Below the pieces are notes generated by a model. That model searched no databases, had not been told where the DNA came from, and was given only the letters and a program-made list of their open reading frames with translations. The position numbers and the translations under genes are program-made. Shown here one piece after another: positions 16,114 to 24,188 of a stretch of DNA of 64,000 bases (the stretch's first letter is position 1; each line of letters opens with the position of its first letter). Source of the stretch: Phycisphaerales bacterium (GTDB taxonomy: Bacteria > Planctomycetota > Phycisphaerae > Phycisphaerales > UBA1924); assembly GCA_947459215.1 (NCBI GenBank), contig CANHCQ010000003.1, forward strand, positions 62,001-126,000. The letters are read 5' to 3'.

Positions 16114-17613
16114 TTGGCACACCCCACAGACTCCGCCAGCAACAGCACCACGAGCCCCCCCACCGGCACCCTTGGGCACCCGAACGGCCGGTCCGCGGCA
16201 CCACGCGTTCTGATTGTCGATGACGACACCATCGTCGCGGAGTCGCTTGCCGAGTTCCTGAACCGCGAGGGGTACGCGGCCGCGACGTGCCTGAGCGCGC
16301 CCGAGGCGCTCGCAACGCTCGAGAAAGCAGAAGAATCCGAGGCCGGGCCGTTCGCACTCGCGTTGCTCGACGTGACGTTGCAGGGCATGTCGGGCATCGA
16401 GCTGCTCCGCGAGATCGGCAAGCGTCGGCTTGGGGTCGCGTGCGTCATGCTCACGGGATACGGAACCATCGAGTCGGCGGTCGAGGCGCTTCGTCTGGGC
16501 GCGTGCGACTACTTGGTCAAACCGGTTGTCGATAAAGAGCTGCGTCTCAGCCTGGAACGCGCCATCCGCCAGCGGGCGCTGCTGCAGGAGAACAAGACGC
16601 TCCGGAAGCAGCTCGACGGTCGCCGCGGGCTGGAGACCATCGTTGGGTCGGATCACCGGATGCGGAAGATCTACGAACTGATCGACGCCGTCGCGCCCAG
16701 CCGGACCACGGTGCTCATGACCGGCGAATCGGGAACGGGAAAGAGCCTGATCGCACATGCGATCCACAAGGCCAGCCCGCGCGCCGCACGACCGTTCATT
16801 GAGCTCTCGTGCGGCAGCATTCCGGAAACGCTGCTCGAGTCCGAGCTCTTCGGACACGTCAAGGGGGCGTTCACCGGCGCTCACGCGGACAAGGTCGGTC
16901 GCTTCCAGGCGGCCGACGGCGGGACCATTTTTCTCGACGAGATCAACAGCGCCAGCCCCGCGATGCAGCTCAAGCTGCTGCGCGTGCTGCAGGAACGCAA
17001 GTTCGAGCCGGTCGGTTCGACGCAGACGGTCGAGGTTGATGCCCGGGTGATCCTCGCGAGCAACCAGCCGCTGGAAACTCTCGTTGCTGACGGTCGATTC
17101 CGTCAGGACTTGTACTACCGCATCAACGTGGTGAAGATCGAGCTGCCGCCGCTGCGCGATCGGGTGAGTGACATTCCGTCGCTCGCGGCTCACTTCCTTC
17201 AGATGCACGCGGCGGAGCTTGGGAAGCAGGTCGTGGGCTTCTCGCCCGAAGCGACCGCCGCGTTGCAGCGATACGCATTCCCGGGCAATGTACGCGAGCT
17301 TGCGAACATCGTCGAGCGCGCCGCCGTGCTGTCGCGCCGGCCGACGATTGAGCTCGATGATTTGCCGCCACAGATCAACGGCGTCGAGGCACCGAAGCTC
17401 ACGATCTCCGCAGCGGCCGACGACGACGCTTGGACGCCGATGTCGCTTGAGGAGGCGATGAAGGAACCGGAGCGTCGGATCATCCAGAAAGCGCTCAAGG
17501 CGAATAACTTCAATCGCCAGAAGACCGCCGAGCAGCTCGGGATCAACCGCACGACGCTCTACAAACGCATGAAGGTGCTGGGCATGCAGCCCGAGGACGA
17601 GCGGGCGGCGTGA
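16114..17613 (+). CDS. Sigma-54-dependent response regulator, NtrC family
   Basis: A 499-residue regulator with three domains. Receiver about 30-150: VLIVDDDTIV, phospho-Asp in ALLDVTL, and DYLVKPV. Central AAA+ about 165-400: Walker A GESGTGKS, ELFGHVKGAFTGA (GAFTGA loop contacts sigma-54), GTIFLDEI Walker B, and VRELANIVERA. C-terminal Fis-type HTH: ALKANNFNRQKTAEQLGINRTTLYKRM. It should activate sigma-54 promoters after phosphorylation by the adjacent kinase. The start is TTG at 16114, immediately after the kinase stop codon; translational coupling is likely. Targets are unknown. Confidence 0.92.
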   Translation: MAHPTDSASNSTTSPPTGTLGHPNGRSAAPRVLIVDDDTIVAESLAEFLNREGYAAATCLSAPEALATLEKAEESEAGPFALALLDVTLQGMSGIELLREIGKRRLGVACVMLTGYGTIESAVEALRLGACDYLVKPVVDKELRLSLERAIRQRALLQENKTLRKQLDGRRGLETIVGSDHRMRKIYELIDAVAPSRTTVLMTGESGTGKSLIAHAIHKASPRAARPFIELSCGSIPETLLESELFGHVKGAFTGAHADKVGRFQAADGGTIFLDEINSASPAMQLKLLRVLQERKFEPVGSTQTVEVDARVILASNQPLETLVADGRFRQDLYYRINVVKIELPPLRDRVSDIPSLAAHFLQMHAAELGKQVVGFSPEATAALQRYAFPGNVRELANIVERAAVLSRRPTIELDDLPPQINGVEAPKLTISAAADDDAWTPMSLEEAMKEPERRIIQKALKANNFNRQKTAEQLGINRTTLYKRMKVLGMQPEDERAA

Positions 17614-17616
17614 GCA

Positions 17617-18087
17617 TCAATCGAATCCGCCCTTGCGGTTCTTCTTGATCTCCGAACGGAGCTTCTTACCGGCGATCCGCCGTTCCTTTGAGCCGCGGCT
17701 GGGCTTGGTAGCCTTCCGCACCTTGGGCCGCTTCTGGGCCAGGATCAGGATCTCGCGCAGCTTCTCGAAGCAGGCGTCACGATTTCGGCCTTGTGAGCGA
17801 TTGTCGTCGGCTTCGATCAGGACATCACCCGACGGCGTGATGAGATGCGGCGCGATGTGCTGCAGTCGCTGAAGGGCCTCGGGGTGCATCGGAAGATCGG
17901 CAAGGGCGATGCGAAGCTGGCAGCGGGTCGCTCGCTTGTTGACGTTCTGTCCGCCGGGGCCGGAGCTGCTGGAGAACGTGACCTCCACCAGCCCAGGGGA
18001 GACCCGGACGCCGGGAGCGAGTTCGAGACCGGACGGCGTTGGCGAGTCGTGGGCATCGGGCATGGCGGGGCTCGGGGTGCTTGGCAT
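17617..18087 (-). CDS. arfB: Peptidyl-tRNA hydrolase ArfB-like ribosome rescue factor
   Basis: A 156-residue single-domain release-factor homologue. The GGQ motif is in SSSSGPGGQNVNKRATRCQLR (about 39-59), and the C-terminal tail is Lys/Arg-rich (KRPKVRKATKPSRGSKERR ... KKNRKGG). That tail is the hallmark of ArfB/YaeJ, which inserts into the empty mRNA channel of stalled ribosomes and hydrolyses the peptidyl-tRNA. An internal Met (MPDAHDSP) may be the true start, removing eight residues. It is convergent with ntrC, with only 3 bp between stop codons, and divergent from the methyltransferase gene. Confidence 0.88.
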   Translation of the reverse strand: MPSTPSPAMPDAHDSPTPSGLELAPGVRVSPGLVEVTFSSSSGPGGQNVNKRATRCQLRIALADLPMHPEALQRLQHIAPHLITPSGDVLIEADDNRSQGRNRDACFEKLREILILAQKRPKVRKATKPSRGSKERRIAGKKLRSEIKKNRKGGFD

Positions 18088-18162
18088 GGTATCGGCTCGC
18101 GACGGGGCCTCTCCCGCAGCCGATTTCGCACCGGGGGAACACGCTCCGCCGATAGTGACGAC

Positions 18163-20121
18163 ATGCCGCCGTCCTCTGCCGCTACGACCTCACCCGCACC
18201 GGACACCGCCTTTTCGGAGCGGATGGCCAAGCCTCGGTCTCCGGAGGTTCCGGTCACCGAAGCGATGCGGCAGCGCATCCTCGCGCGCACGGCCGCGTGG
18301 CTCGGGGCCTCGGGCGTCACCCAGATCGCGCTCTTCGGCGCCGGGCGCCACAGCCGCCCGATCATCCGCCAGCCGTGGCATGCGCACGGCATCCGCGTGG
18401 CGCTGGTGCTGGACGACAATCCGCGTCTGCCTTCGATCGGCGGCGTGCCGGTGGTGCGGCCCGGCGATGCCCCGCTGCCGACGGGGATCGGCGCGATTGT
18501 CATCAGTTCCGAGTGCTACGAGGCACAGCTCTTTGAACGCGCGTCGCGGCTGTTCGGGGGTGCGGGCATTCCGATCGTGCGGCTGTATACAAGCGACGAT
18601 GCGGCGTATGAGGCCAGCGCCACGCTCGATCGGCTGCGGACGATCGAGGGGCTCAGCGACGCCGACGCCCGCTGGCTGGTGGACAATCGCGGCGAGCGCC
18701 ATGACGCCACGCTGCCGATGCTGCCGCCGGCTCGCACGGAGCTGCACCTGCGTCGCTACGAGCTCGCTGCCGACATCATGGCACGCACGGGGGGGAAGAG
18801 CGCGGCCGACATGGCGTGTGGCACGGGCTACGGAGCTTCGTTGCTGTCGCCGCCGCACGCTCCGCATCGCTACGTCGGAGTGGACATCGACGCCCGGACG
18901 ATCGACTACGCCCGCACTCGGCACGACGGAGCTGATCGCGTGTTTCACTGCTGCTCCGCGGTCGCGACGCCGATCGAGTCGGCTTCGGTTGATCTGGTGG
19001 CGAGCTTCGAGACCATCGAGCACATTGACGCGACGGCGGCGCTCGTGGATGAGTACGCCCGCGTCCTCAAGCCCCGGGGCGTGCTTGTCGTCAGCACGCC
19101 CAACAAGCTCGGGCCGACGCCGTTCCATGTTCACGATTTCGGCTCGATCGAGTTTCTCGCGGCGCTCGAAGACCGCTTCGAGGTGGTTGAAGTGCTCGGC
19201 CAGTTGCCGCTGGATGAGGTGTACGACGCCGATCTTCCGCCGGGGATGTGGCGAATCGAGCTTGCCGCGGCGAGGAGTGGGATCAATCTTGGGCCTGCGA
19301 CCGCGCCGGCGACGAAGCCAGATTTCCTCATCGCGGTCGCTCGCACGCGGGGCGGGGGCACCCAGCCGATTCTCGTGCCCGCGGCACCCGACGAGGTGAT
19401 CGTCGAGACCCGCCACGGGCACATTCGATTCTTCTGCCCCAACGAGGCGACGCGGTGGCGGGCCCGCACGCTCCTGACCAAGGAGCCGGAGACGCTCGAC
19501 TGGATCGACCGTTTCGAGCCCGGCGATGTGTTCTGGGATGTCGGCGCGAGCACCGGGCCGTACATGCTGTACGCAGCGGCGGCCGGAGTGGCGAGCACGA
19601 TTCTCGCGTTCGATCCCTCGCCGTGGAACTGGTGGGTGCTGGCGGAGCAGATCCGGCGCGGCGGCTTTGGCGATCGCGTGCTCGCGTATCCGCTTGCGGT
19701 CGCGGATCGAACGGCCGCGGCCCCTCTGCATATGCGTCACGCGCTCTGCGGCGGTGCGGGGTCGAGCTTTGGCGAACCCATCGGCGAGTTCGGGGAACGG
19801 TTCACGCCGGTCTTCCGGCAGGCGGCGGTGGGTGTGGCGATTGACGAGCTGATTGAGCGATTCGGCTTGCCTTTCCCGAACCGGCTCAAGATCGATGTCG
19901 ATGGTGCCGAGGAACGGGTTATCGGAGGTGCGACGCGGACGCTCCGCGACGCGAGGCTTCGTTCCGTGGTGATTGAGCTCGACAGTGCCCGCAAGGACCT
20001 GATTGAGCGTGTCACCAAGGTCATGACCGATGCCGGGCTTCGCTTTGTGGCGAAGCGCCACGCGGAGTTCGTGGATTCCACCGAGAACGCCAGCATCTTC
20101 AACTTCGAGTTCAGCCGCTGA
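18163..20121 (+). CDS. Three-domain protein: nucleotide-binding-like domain, SAM methyltransferase and FkbM methyltransferase
   Basis: A 652-residue fusion. N-terminal part (about 30-170): Rossmann-like sequence IALFGAGRHSRPI ... LVLDDNP, similar to sugar-modification or acyltransferase N-terminal modules. Middle (about 185-385): class I methyltransferase with AADMACGTGYGASLL (motif I), GVDIDARTIDYA and EYARVLKPRGVLVVSTPN. C-terminal part (about 420-652): FkbM-type methyltransferase with FWDVGASTGPYMLYAA, AFDPSPWNWWVL and LKIDVDGAEERVIGG. Probably modifies a glycan or polyketide-like cell-surface molecule; substrate unknown. It is followed 9 bp later by a 2OG-Fe(II) oxygenase gene, suggesting a modification operon. 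Start: ATG 18163, the first in a continuous domain. Confidence 0.85.
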   Translation: MPPSSAATTSPAPDTAFSERMAKPRSPEVPVTEAMRQRILARTAAWLGASGVTQIALFGAGRHSRPIIRQPWHAHGIRVALVLDDNPRLPSIGGVPVVRPGDAPLPTGIGAIVISSECYEAQLFERASRLFGGAGIPIVRLYTSDDAAYEASATLDRLRTIEGLSDADARWLVDNRGERHDATLPMLPPARTELHLRRYELAADIMARTGGKSAADMACGTGYGASLLSPPHAPHRYVGVDIDARTIDYARTRHDGADRVFHCCSAVATPIESASVDLVASFETIEHIDATAALVDEYARVLKPRGVLVVSTPNKLGPTPFHVHDFGSIEFLAALEDRFEVVEVLGQLPLDEVYDADLPPGMWRIELAAARSGINLGPATAPATKPDFLIAVARTRGGGTQPILVPAAPDEVIVETRHGHIRFFCPNEATRWRARTLLTKEPETLDWIDRFEPGDVFWDVGASTGPYMLYAAAAGVASTILAFDPSPWNWWVLAEQIRRGGFGDRVLAYPLAVADRTAAAPLHMRHALCGGAGSSFGEPIGEFGERFTPVFRQAAVGVAIDELIERFGLPFPNRLKIDVDGAEERVIGGATRTLRDARLRSVVIELDSARKDLIERVTKVMTDAGLRFVAKRHAEFVDSTENASIFNFEFSR

Positions 20122-20130
20122 AGGACACCT

Positions 20131-20877
20131 ATGAGCACGACCATCGCGCCCGCCGCCAACGTCGAGAGCAAGCCCCAGGCTTCGTTCAACGAGATTCCGA
20201 CGGTGCACGCGGAGTACGCGCTGCGCAACGCGAAGGTGAACACGTGGCCGTTCCGGCATGCGGTGGTGCGGCCGCTCTTTCCGGCGTGGTACTACCAGGA
20301 TCTCACATCGCTCTTTCCGGCGGACGAGGCGTTTGTGCCGCTGAACAAGTACCACCCCGACCGCGGTGCGGTGTTCCTGACCGACCGCGGCGACGGCACG
20401 GATGATCTGGGCCGCCTGCCGGAGCCGCAGCGTGCGTTCTGGGGCGACTTTGCTCGCTCGTTCGGTTCCGATCGCTTCCGGGCCGCCCTGCTCGACCGGA
20501 TCGGCGGCGAGTCGTATGTCGATCGCTATCTCAGCCGCAGTCGGGCGTTGATTCACCTCTCGCTGGATCGCTGTGGCTACCAGATCGCGCCGCACACGGA
20601 TGTGGCCAAGAAGATCGTGACCGCGGTGTTCTATCTGCCCGATGTCGGCGACTTCACGAATGAGCCGTACGGCACGAGCGTGCTGGTGCAGAAGCCCGGC
20701 GCGGAGGAGATGAACCCGCAGGACTGGAACCGGTATGACATTGCGTACACGGCACCATTCATCGCCAACTCGCTGTTCACATTCGCGGTGGGCACGAACT
20801 CGTGGCACGCGGTGAAGCCGGTGGATAAGCCGACGCGTCGGCGGAGCATTCAGTACTTCGTGTTCCTGAACGAGTAG
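20131..20877 (+). CDS. 2-oxoglutarate/Fe(II)-dependent oxygenase family protein
   Basis: A 248-residue protein. GYQIAPHTDVAKKIVTAVFYL gives the HxD metal pair; NSWHAVKPV gives the distal His, and KPTRRRSIQYFVF holds Arg residues suited to bind 2-oxoglutarate. This matches the double-stranded beta-helix prolyl-4-hydroxylase-like oxygenases that hydroxylate small molecules or sugars. It is the second gene after the FkbM fusion, spaced 9 bp, with AAGGACACCT before the ATG. A bidirectional-type terminator follows. Substrate unknown; probably acts on the same product as the methyltransferase. Confidence 0.83.
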   Translation: MSTTIAPAANVESKPQASFNEIPTVHAEYALRNAKVNTWPFRHAVVRPLFPAWYYQDLTSLFPADEAFVPLNKYHPDRGAVFLTDRGDGTDDLGRLPEPQRAFWGDFARSFGSDRFRAALLDRIGGESYVDRYLSRSRALIHLSLDRCGYQIAPHTDVAKKIVTAVFYLPDVGDFTNEPYGTSVLVQKPGAEEMNPQDWNRYDIAYTAPFIANSLFTFAVGTNSWHAVKPVDKPTRRRSIQYFVFLNE

Positions 20878-20908
20878 CGGCGGCGGCTGATCGCACTGCA
20901 AAAACGAA

Positions 20909-20945
20909 GCGGGGACCGACGGATCGGTCCCCGCTTTCATTTTTC
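20909..20945. terminator. Bidirectional terminator hairpin between convergent genes
   Basis: An 11-bp perfect stem GCGGGGACCGA / TCGGTCCCCGC (20909-20919 with 20924-20934) with A-rich sequence on its left and T-rich on its right, so it can terminate both the oxygenase gene and the convergent PEP-CTERM gene. Confidence 0.88.
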
Positions 20946-20974
20946 ACAAGCCAACCGGGCGAGCCCGGAGTGGA

Positions 20975-21607
20975 TTAGCGACGGCGACGGCCGGCGAAGA
21001 CGCCAGCGAGGCCGACGAGGGCGAGGGCGCCGGGAGCCGGGACCTCGGTGTAGGTGATGTTGTCGATGCCGACCCAGTCATTGAAATCGCCGTGGGCGAT
21101 GGCGGCGTAGAACGCGGTGCCGAAGCCCGAGAGGCTGATGTTCTCGACGCCGCCGATGCCGCTGGCATCGAAGAAGCCGATGTTGACGAAGCTGGCGTCG
21201 TAGAGAGCGACGAAGGTCTGGAGGCCGTCGCGACCGCCGGTGTCGCCGATCACGTCGAGCGAGATCGAGGTGATGCCGGTCGAGAAGCTGATGAGGAAGG
21301 AGGGGTCGCCGTCCTCGTTGAGCCAGTCGGCGTTGAACGCGTGCAGGACGTTGCCGAGGCTGGGGTTGTAGCCGCCGCCGACATCGGTGCTGGTCGCCGT
21401 CATACCGGTGTTGCTGGCCCAGCCGCCGCCCGAGAAGGCGTTAGGGGTGAAGTTCACGCCCCAGGCAGCGTACTGGGTGCTGACCCCGGTCAGGTCGCTG
21501 ATCGAGTTACCAAGCGCGTCCTGATCGAAGTTGATCGTGCGGGTGGCGGCGGAAGCGGAACCGGCGATCGCGGCAATCGCGAGGGCCCCAATAGCAAAAA
21601 TCTTCAT
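20975..21607 (-). CDS. Secreted PEP-CTERM-type protein
   Basis: A 210-residue exported protein: signal peptide MKIFAIGALAIAAIAGSASA, a beta-rich body with RTINFDQDALG and several Asp/Gly-rich turns, and the C-terminal sorting signal VPAPGALALVGLAGVFAGRRRR. That signal has a Pro-containing motif, a hydrophobic helix and a basic tail, as recognised by exosortase systems. Function unknown; probably an extracellular or surface matrix component. The ATG at 21607 follows GGAGAGAG. The 5' leader is nearly the same as that of the gene at 21882-22553. No exosortase is visible in the window. Confidence 0.85.
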   Translation of the reverse strand: MKIFAIGALAIAAIAGSASAATRTINFDQDALGNSISDLTGVSTQYAAWGVNFTPNAFSGGGWASNTGMTATSTDVGGGYNPSLGNVLHAFNADWLNEDGDPSFLISFSTGITSISLDVIGDTGGRDGLQTFVALYDASFVNIGFFDASGIGGVENISLSGFGTAFYAAIAHGDFNDWVGIDNITYTEVPAPGALALVGLAGVFAGRRRR

Positions 21608-21827
21608 ATCTCTCTCCATCTCATAGAAACATTTCCAAACACCAGTGGCGGAAAACACTGGCCGTCGGATACGTCCGACGCGGAGGAGAGCATACCTGCG
21701 CGAGCAGTGGTTCAAAGCTGAATATATGAAAATGATGAAAAAAATCCGTAAATTCACTGGAAACAAGACGTTTTCTAAGTTCGTTCGGATGAAATGAGGA
21801 AGGTGTGCCGCCGACGCTCAAAAACAG

Positions 21828-21855
21828 CGAAGCCGCCCTGTCGAGCGGCTTCGCG
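21828..21855 (-). terminator. Terminator of the second PEP-CTERM gene
   Basis: A 10-bp perfect stem GCGAAGCCGC / GCGGCTTCGC (21828-21837 with 21846-21855). On the minus strand it is followed by TGTTTTTGAG. It lies 27 bp downstream of the stop codon. Confidence 0.85.
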
Positions 21856-21881
21856 TCAGTCTCGTGATGTCAAACGTTTGT

Positions 21882-22553
21882 TCAGCGGCGACGACGGCCA
21901 GCCGTAAGGCCGAGCAGACCGGCGAGGGCGAGGGCGCCCGGAGCGGGGATGCTGGTGAACTCAACGTCATCGAGGCCGATGTAGTTGGAGTTCAGGCCGA
22001 ACGCACCGGCGTCATCGACGAAGTAGCGGAAGCCGAAGCGGCCGCTGACCGGACCCATGAGGCCCGAGATGGTGATCGAAAACTGGGTCCAGCCCTCGGG
22101 GTAACCGGTGGGCGAGGGATCGAGCGTGGGGTTGATGTCGAGCAGCAGGGTGCTGAAATCACCGACGCTGAACTCGCTGGCGCCGACGTTGGTGCTGGCG
22201 CCATTGGTGCTCAGGCGGACCTGCATGCGATCCGGGTAGGGATTGCCATCAACCGTGCGGGTCCAGAACTTGAGAACGTCGCCGTTCTGGATGGTGTCGA
22301 CCGGCGAGAAGAGCCAGGCGCTGATGGTGCCGACGCTGCCGGTCGCGTTGAAGTTCGCGAACGCGTGGTTGTTCCCGGCAAACGCGGGGAACACGTTGCC
22401 AGCGGAGATGCCCCACTGGGTCGAGCCGACCGGATTGCTGGCATTGAAAATCTGCCAGCCCGGGGCCGCGCCCTCGAAGCCTTCCGAGAAGCTCGCCATG
22501 GCCGAGCCAGCCACCGCCGCGAGAGCGGCGAACGCAAAAACTGCCTTCTTAAT
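21882..22553 (-). CDS. Secreted PEP-CTERM-type protein, probable ATT start
   Basis: A 223-residue exported protein with signal peptide KKAVFAFAALAAVAGSAMA, a beta-sandwich-like body (SFSEGFEGAAPGWQIFNAS ... GLDDVEF) and the C-terminal signal IPAPGALALAGLLGLTAGRRRR. The only conventional in-frame start is ATG 22616, 21 codons upstream, but that would put a hydrophilic stretch before the signal. The leader GAGATGGAGAGAGAT is shared with the neighbouring PEP-CTERM gene, where it directly precedes ATG; here it precedes ATACATTAAG. ATT at 22553 is therefore my preferred start, as in infC. A sequence error turning ATG into ATT is an alternative. Confidence 0.75.
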   Translation of the reverse strand: MKKAVFAFAALAAVAGSAMASFSEGFEGAAPGWQIFNASNPVGSTQWGISAGNVFPAFAGNNHAFANFNATGSVGTISAWLFSPVDTIQNGDVLKFWTRTVDGNPYPDRMQVRLSTNGASTNVGASEFSVGDFSTLLLDINPTLDPSPTGYPEGWTQFSITISGLMGPVSGRFGFRYFVDDAGAFGLNSNYIGLDDVEFTSIPAPGALALAGLLGLTAGRRRR

Positions 22554-22810
22554 GTATCTCTCTCCATCTCCCAGAACACATTTCGAGCGGCGCGGAAACG
22601 CCGTTGCCGGGAACATCAGACGGGCGAATTGTACAGCAGTGCACCGAAATTCCGCAGCAAAACGTCGCCTAATTGTAAACTTTGCTTGCGGAAGCCAGAA
22701 TTCTGGCTTTGTTCGGATTCGAGAACTTGTGCTCCACCCGACCGACTTCTCGTGCCCAACGGCCTCCGTCGGAAGCGTGCTAGTGCGTTCGGCGGTCGCT
22801 ATGCTTGATC

Positions 22811-23176
22811 ATGTCTACTGCGACCGAGTCTCAGTCCATCACCACCCCCGTCGTCCTCACCCCCACCGCGGCGCGTGAGGTCAAGACGATCATTCAGCAG
22901 CAGGAACTCGACGCCGACAAGGTCTGCCTCCGCATTGGCGTGAAGGGCGGCGGGTGCTCGGGATTCTCGTACATCCTGGACCTGACCGAGACCAAGAAGG
23001 ACACGGACGAGGTCTTCGAGCAGCACGGAGTTCGCATTATCTGCGACCCCAAGAGCCTGCTGTACCTGACGGGCGTGACGGTGGACTTCAAGGACGAGAT
23101 CATGGGCCGCGGGTTCGTGTTCCAGAACCCCAACGCCTCCAGCACGTGTGGCTGTGGGTCCTCGTTCTCGGCTTGA
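22811..23176 (+). CDS. Iron-sulfur cluster carrier, HesB/IscA/ErpA family
   Basis: A 121-residue A-type Fe-S carrier: LTPTAAREVKTIIQQQ, then LRIGVKGGGCSGFSY with the first cluster Cys, and C-terminal SSTCGCGSSFS with the paired Cys. It delivers assembled Fe-S clusters to target enzymes. The ATG at 22811 starts the natural sequence; the TTG at 22805 is less likely. No suf or isc genes are adjacent, so it is a stand-alone ErpA-like gene. I do not choose between erpA, iscA and sufA. Confidence 0.92.
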   Translation: MSTATESQSITTPVVLTPTAAREVKTIIQQQELDADKVCLRIGVKGGGCSGFSYILDLTETKKDTDEVFEQHGVRIICDPKSLLYLTGVTVDFKDEIMGRGFVFQNPNASSTCGCGSSFSA

Positions 23177-23492
23177 TGAAAATCAGAGTGGGAAGGGTTG
23201 AGGGCTGAGGTTTGAGGCCGAACGGCTGCTGTGCGCGCTCGCGGCGTACGAGGGGGTGGTGTTGGAGATCAGGATTTCAGGCAAGTCTGGTCCGATTTCG
23301 CATTCATGGTTGTCGGTTGTCACGCTGTCCGGTAAACTGGACGTCAGAATCCGGGTGCCGAGTTGAGCCGCGTGCTCGCCTGGCGACCGGGGTTCGCTGC
23401 CAGAGGGGCGAGAGGTGACCAGAAGCAGCACCGGTGCGGCGGGTGGCCGCGTGGATCGCTGATGAACGGGATTGCGTCGCAGGGATCGCGCG
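23177..23492. other. Intergenic region with a solitary octamer-like arm
   Basis: About 316 bp between the IscA-type gene and the ACT-domain gene. At 23195-23217 there is GGGTTGAG, GGCTGAGG, TTTGAGG, which has the same roughly 8-bp tandem purine-rich design as the inverted-repeat arms elsewhere, but I find no opposing CCTCAACC-type arm. The rest holds no convincing gene. Confidence 0.45.
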
Positions 23493-23984
23493 ATGAGCCA
23501 GGCCACTTACGGACAAGAAACCACGCAGAGCTACGCGCCGCCGACGGTGACGCAGTTTTCTGTCTTTCTCACCAACAAGGTCGGCAAGCTCTTTGACCTG
23601 GTCGAAGCGTTTGACGGCTCGACGTGCGCGATCTGTGCGTTGTCGGTGCACGAGGCGACGGACCACGCGGTGGTGCGGCTGATCACGAACTGTGCCGCGG
23701 ATGCGCGACGGGTTCTGAACAACGAAAAACTGCCGTTCAGCGAGAAGGAAGTCCTGGTCGTTGAACTCTCGAAGGGGCACACGCTGGCGAGCATGTGCCT
23801 TTCGCTTTTGGGGGCGGAACTGTTCATCCAGTTCGCGTACCCGCTGATGCTGCGTCCCAACGGCACCCCCACCATCGCGCTGGCGGTGGACGATCCGACG
23901 CTGGCGGGGCAGATCCTGCGGCGCAAGGAGTTCCGGATCTTCGGGGAGTGCGATTTGCCGAGTGATGGCGAGCACCAGCACTGA
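23493..23984 (+). CDS. ACT-domain protein
   Basis: A 163-residue soluble protein. TQFSVFLTNKVGKLFDLVEAFDG (about 20-43) is a typical ACT beta-alpha start, followed by CAICALSVHEATDHAVVRLI; a second half (LVVELSKGHTLASMCLSLLGAEL) looks like another ACT repeat. ACT domains bind amino acids and regulate metabolism, so this is probably a small amino-acid sensor. Start: ATG 23493. It is followed by about 200 bp with a G13 tract before an unrelated cassette. Confidence 0.8.
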   Translation: MSQATYGQETTQSYAPPTVTQFSVFLTNKVGKLFDLVEAFDGSTCAICALSVHEATDHAVVRLITNCAADARRVLNNEKLPFSEKEVLVVELSKGHTLASMCLSLLGAELFIQFAYPLMLRPNGTPTIALAVDDPTLAGQILRRKEFRIFGECDLPSDGEHQH

Positions 23985-24016
23985 ACATGGTTTACCACGG
24001 AAATGTGGCAAGAGTT

Positions 24017-24029
24017 GGGGGGGGGGGGG
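24017..24029 (+). repeat. Poly-G homopolymer tract (13 G)
   Basis: Thirteen consecutive G between AGAGTT and CAGCC, about 160 bp upstream of the WPPNH-repeat gene. It is by far the longest homopolymer I noticed in the window. Such tracts can vary in length by slipped-strand mispairing, but they are also prone to sequencing error. Confidence 0.9.
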
Positions 24030-24130
24030 CAGCCTAATGGGCTGTTCACATCTATGTTCAGGTTCATTCACCATGCAGAGTGGCTGAACCGAAAAGCCAC
24101 TCGATGTGCCCGTTTCAGTTCCCTAACCCT

Positions 24131-24158
24131 TTGACATCCGCGATTTCGACCCGCGGAT
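24131..24158 (+). promoter_or_regulatory. Possible promoter/operator upstream of the WPPNH cassette
   Basis: TTGACA (24131-24136) overlaps an inverted repeat CATCCGCG / CGCGGATG (24135-24142 with 24152-24159). A good -10 element at the right spacing is not visible (TATTGA at 24160 is 23 bp away). The palindrome could be an operator or the stem of a leader hairpin. Weakly supported. Confidence 0.3.
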
Positions 24159-24188
24159 GTATTGACGCGATCACAGACTCGCGGTAGG

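Noticed and set aside
18190-20940. A 916-residue minus-strand reading frame opposite the FkbM fusion and oxygenase genes
   Set aside because: It is Arg/His/Pro-rich with no domains and lies exactly antisense to two well-supported genes. High GC produces such long shadow frames.
24131-24165. A sigma-70 promoter TTGACA/TATTGA before the WPPNH gene
   Set aside because: Spacing is 23 bp, well beyond the usual 16-18, so I record it only as a weak possible site.
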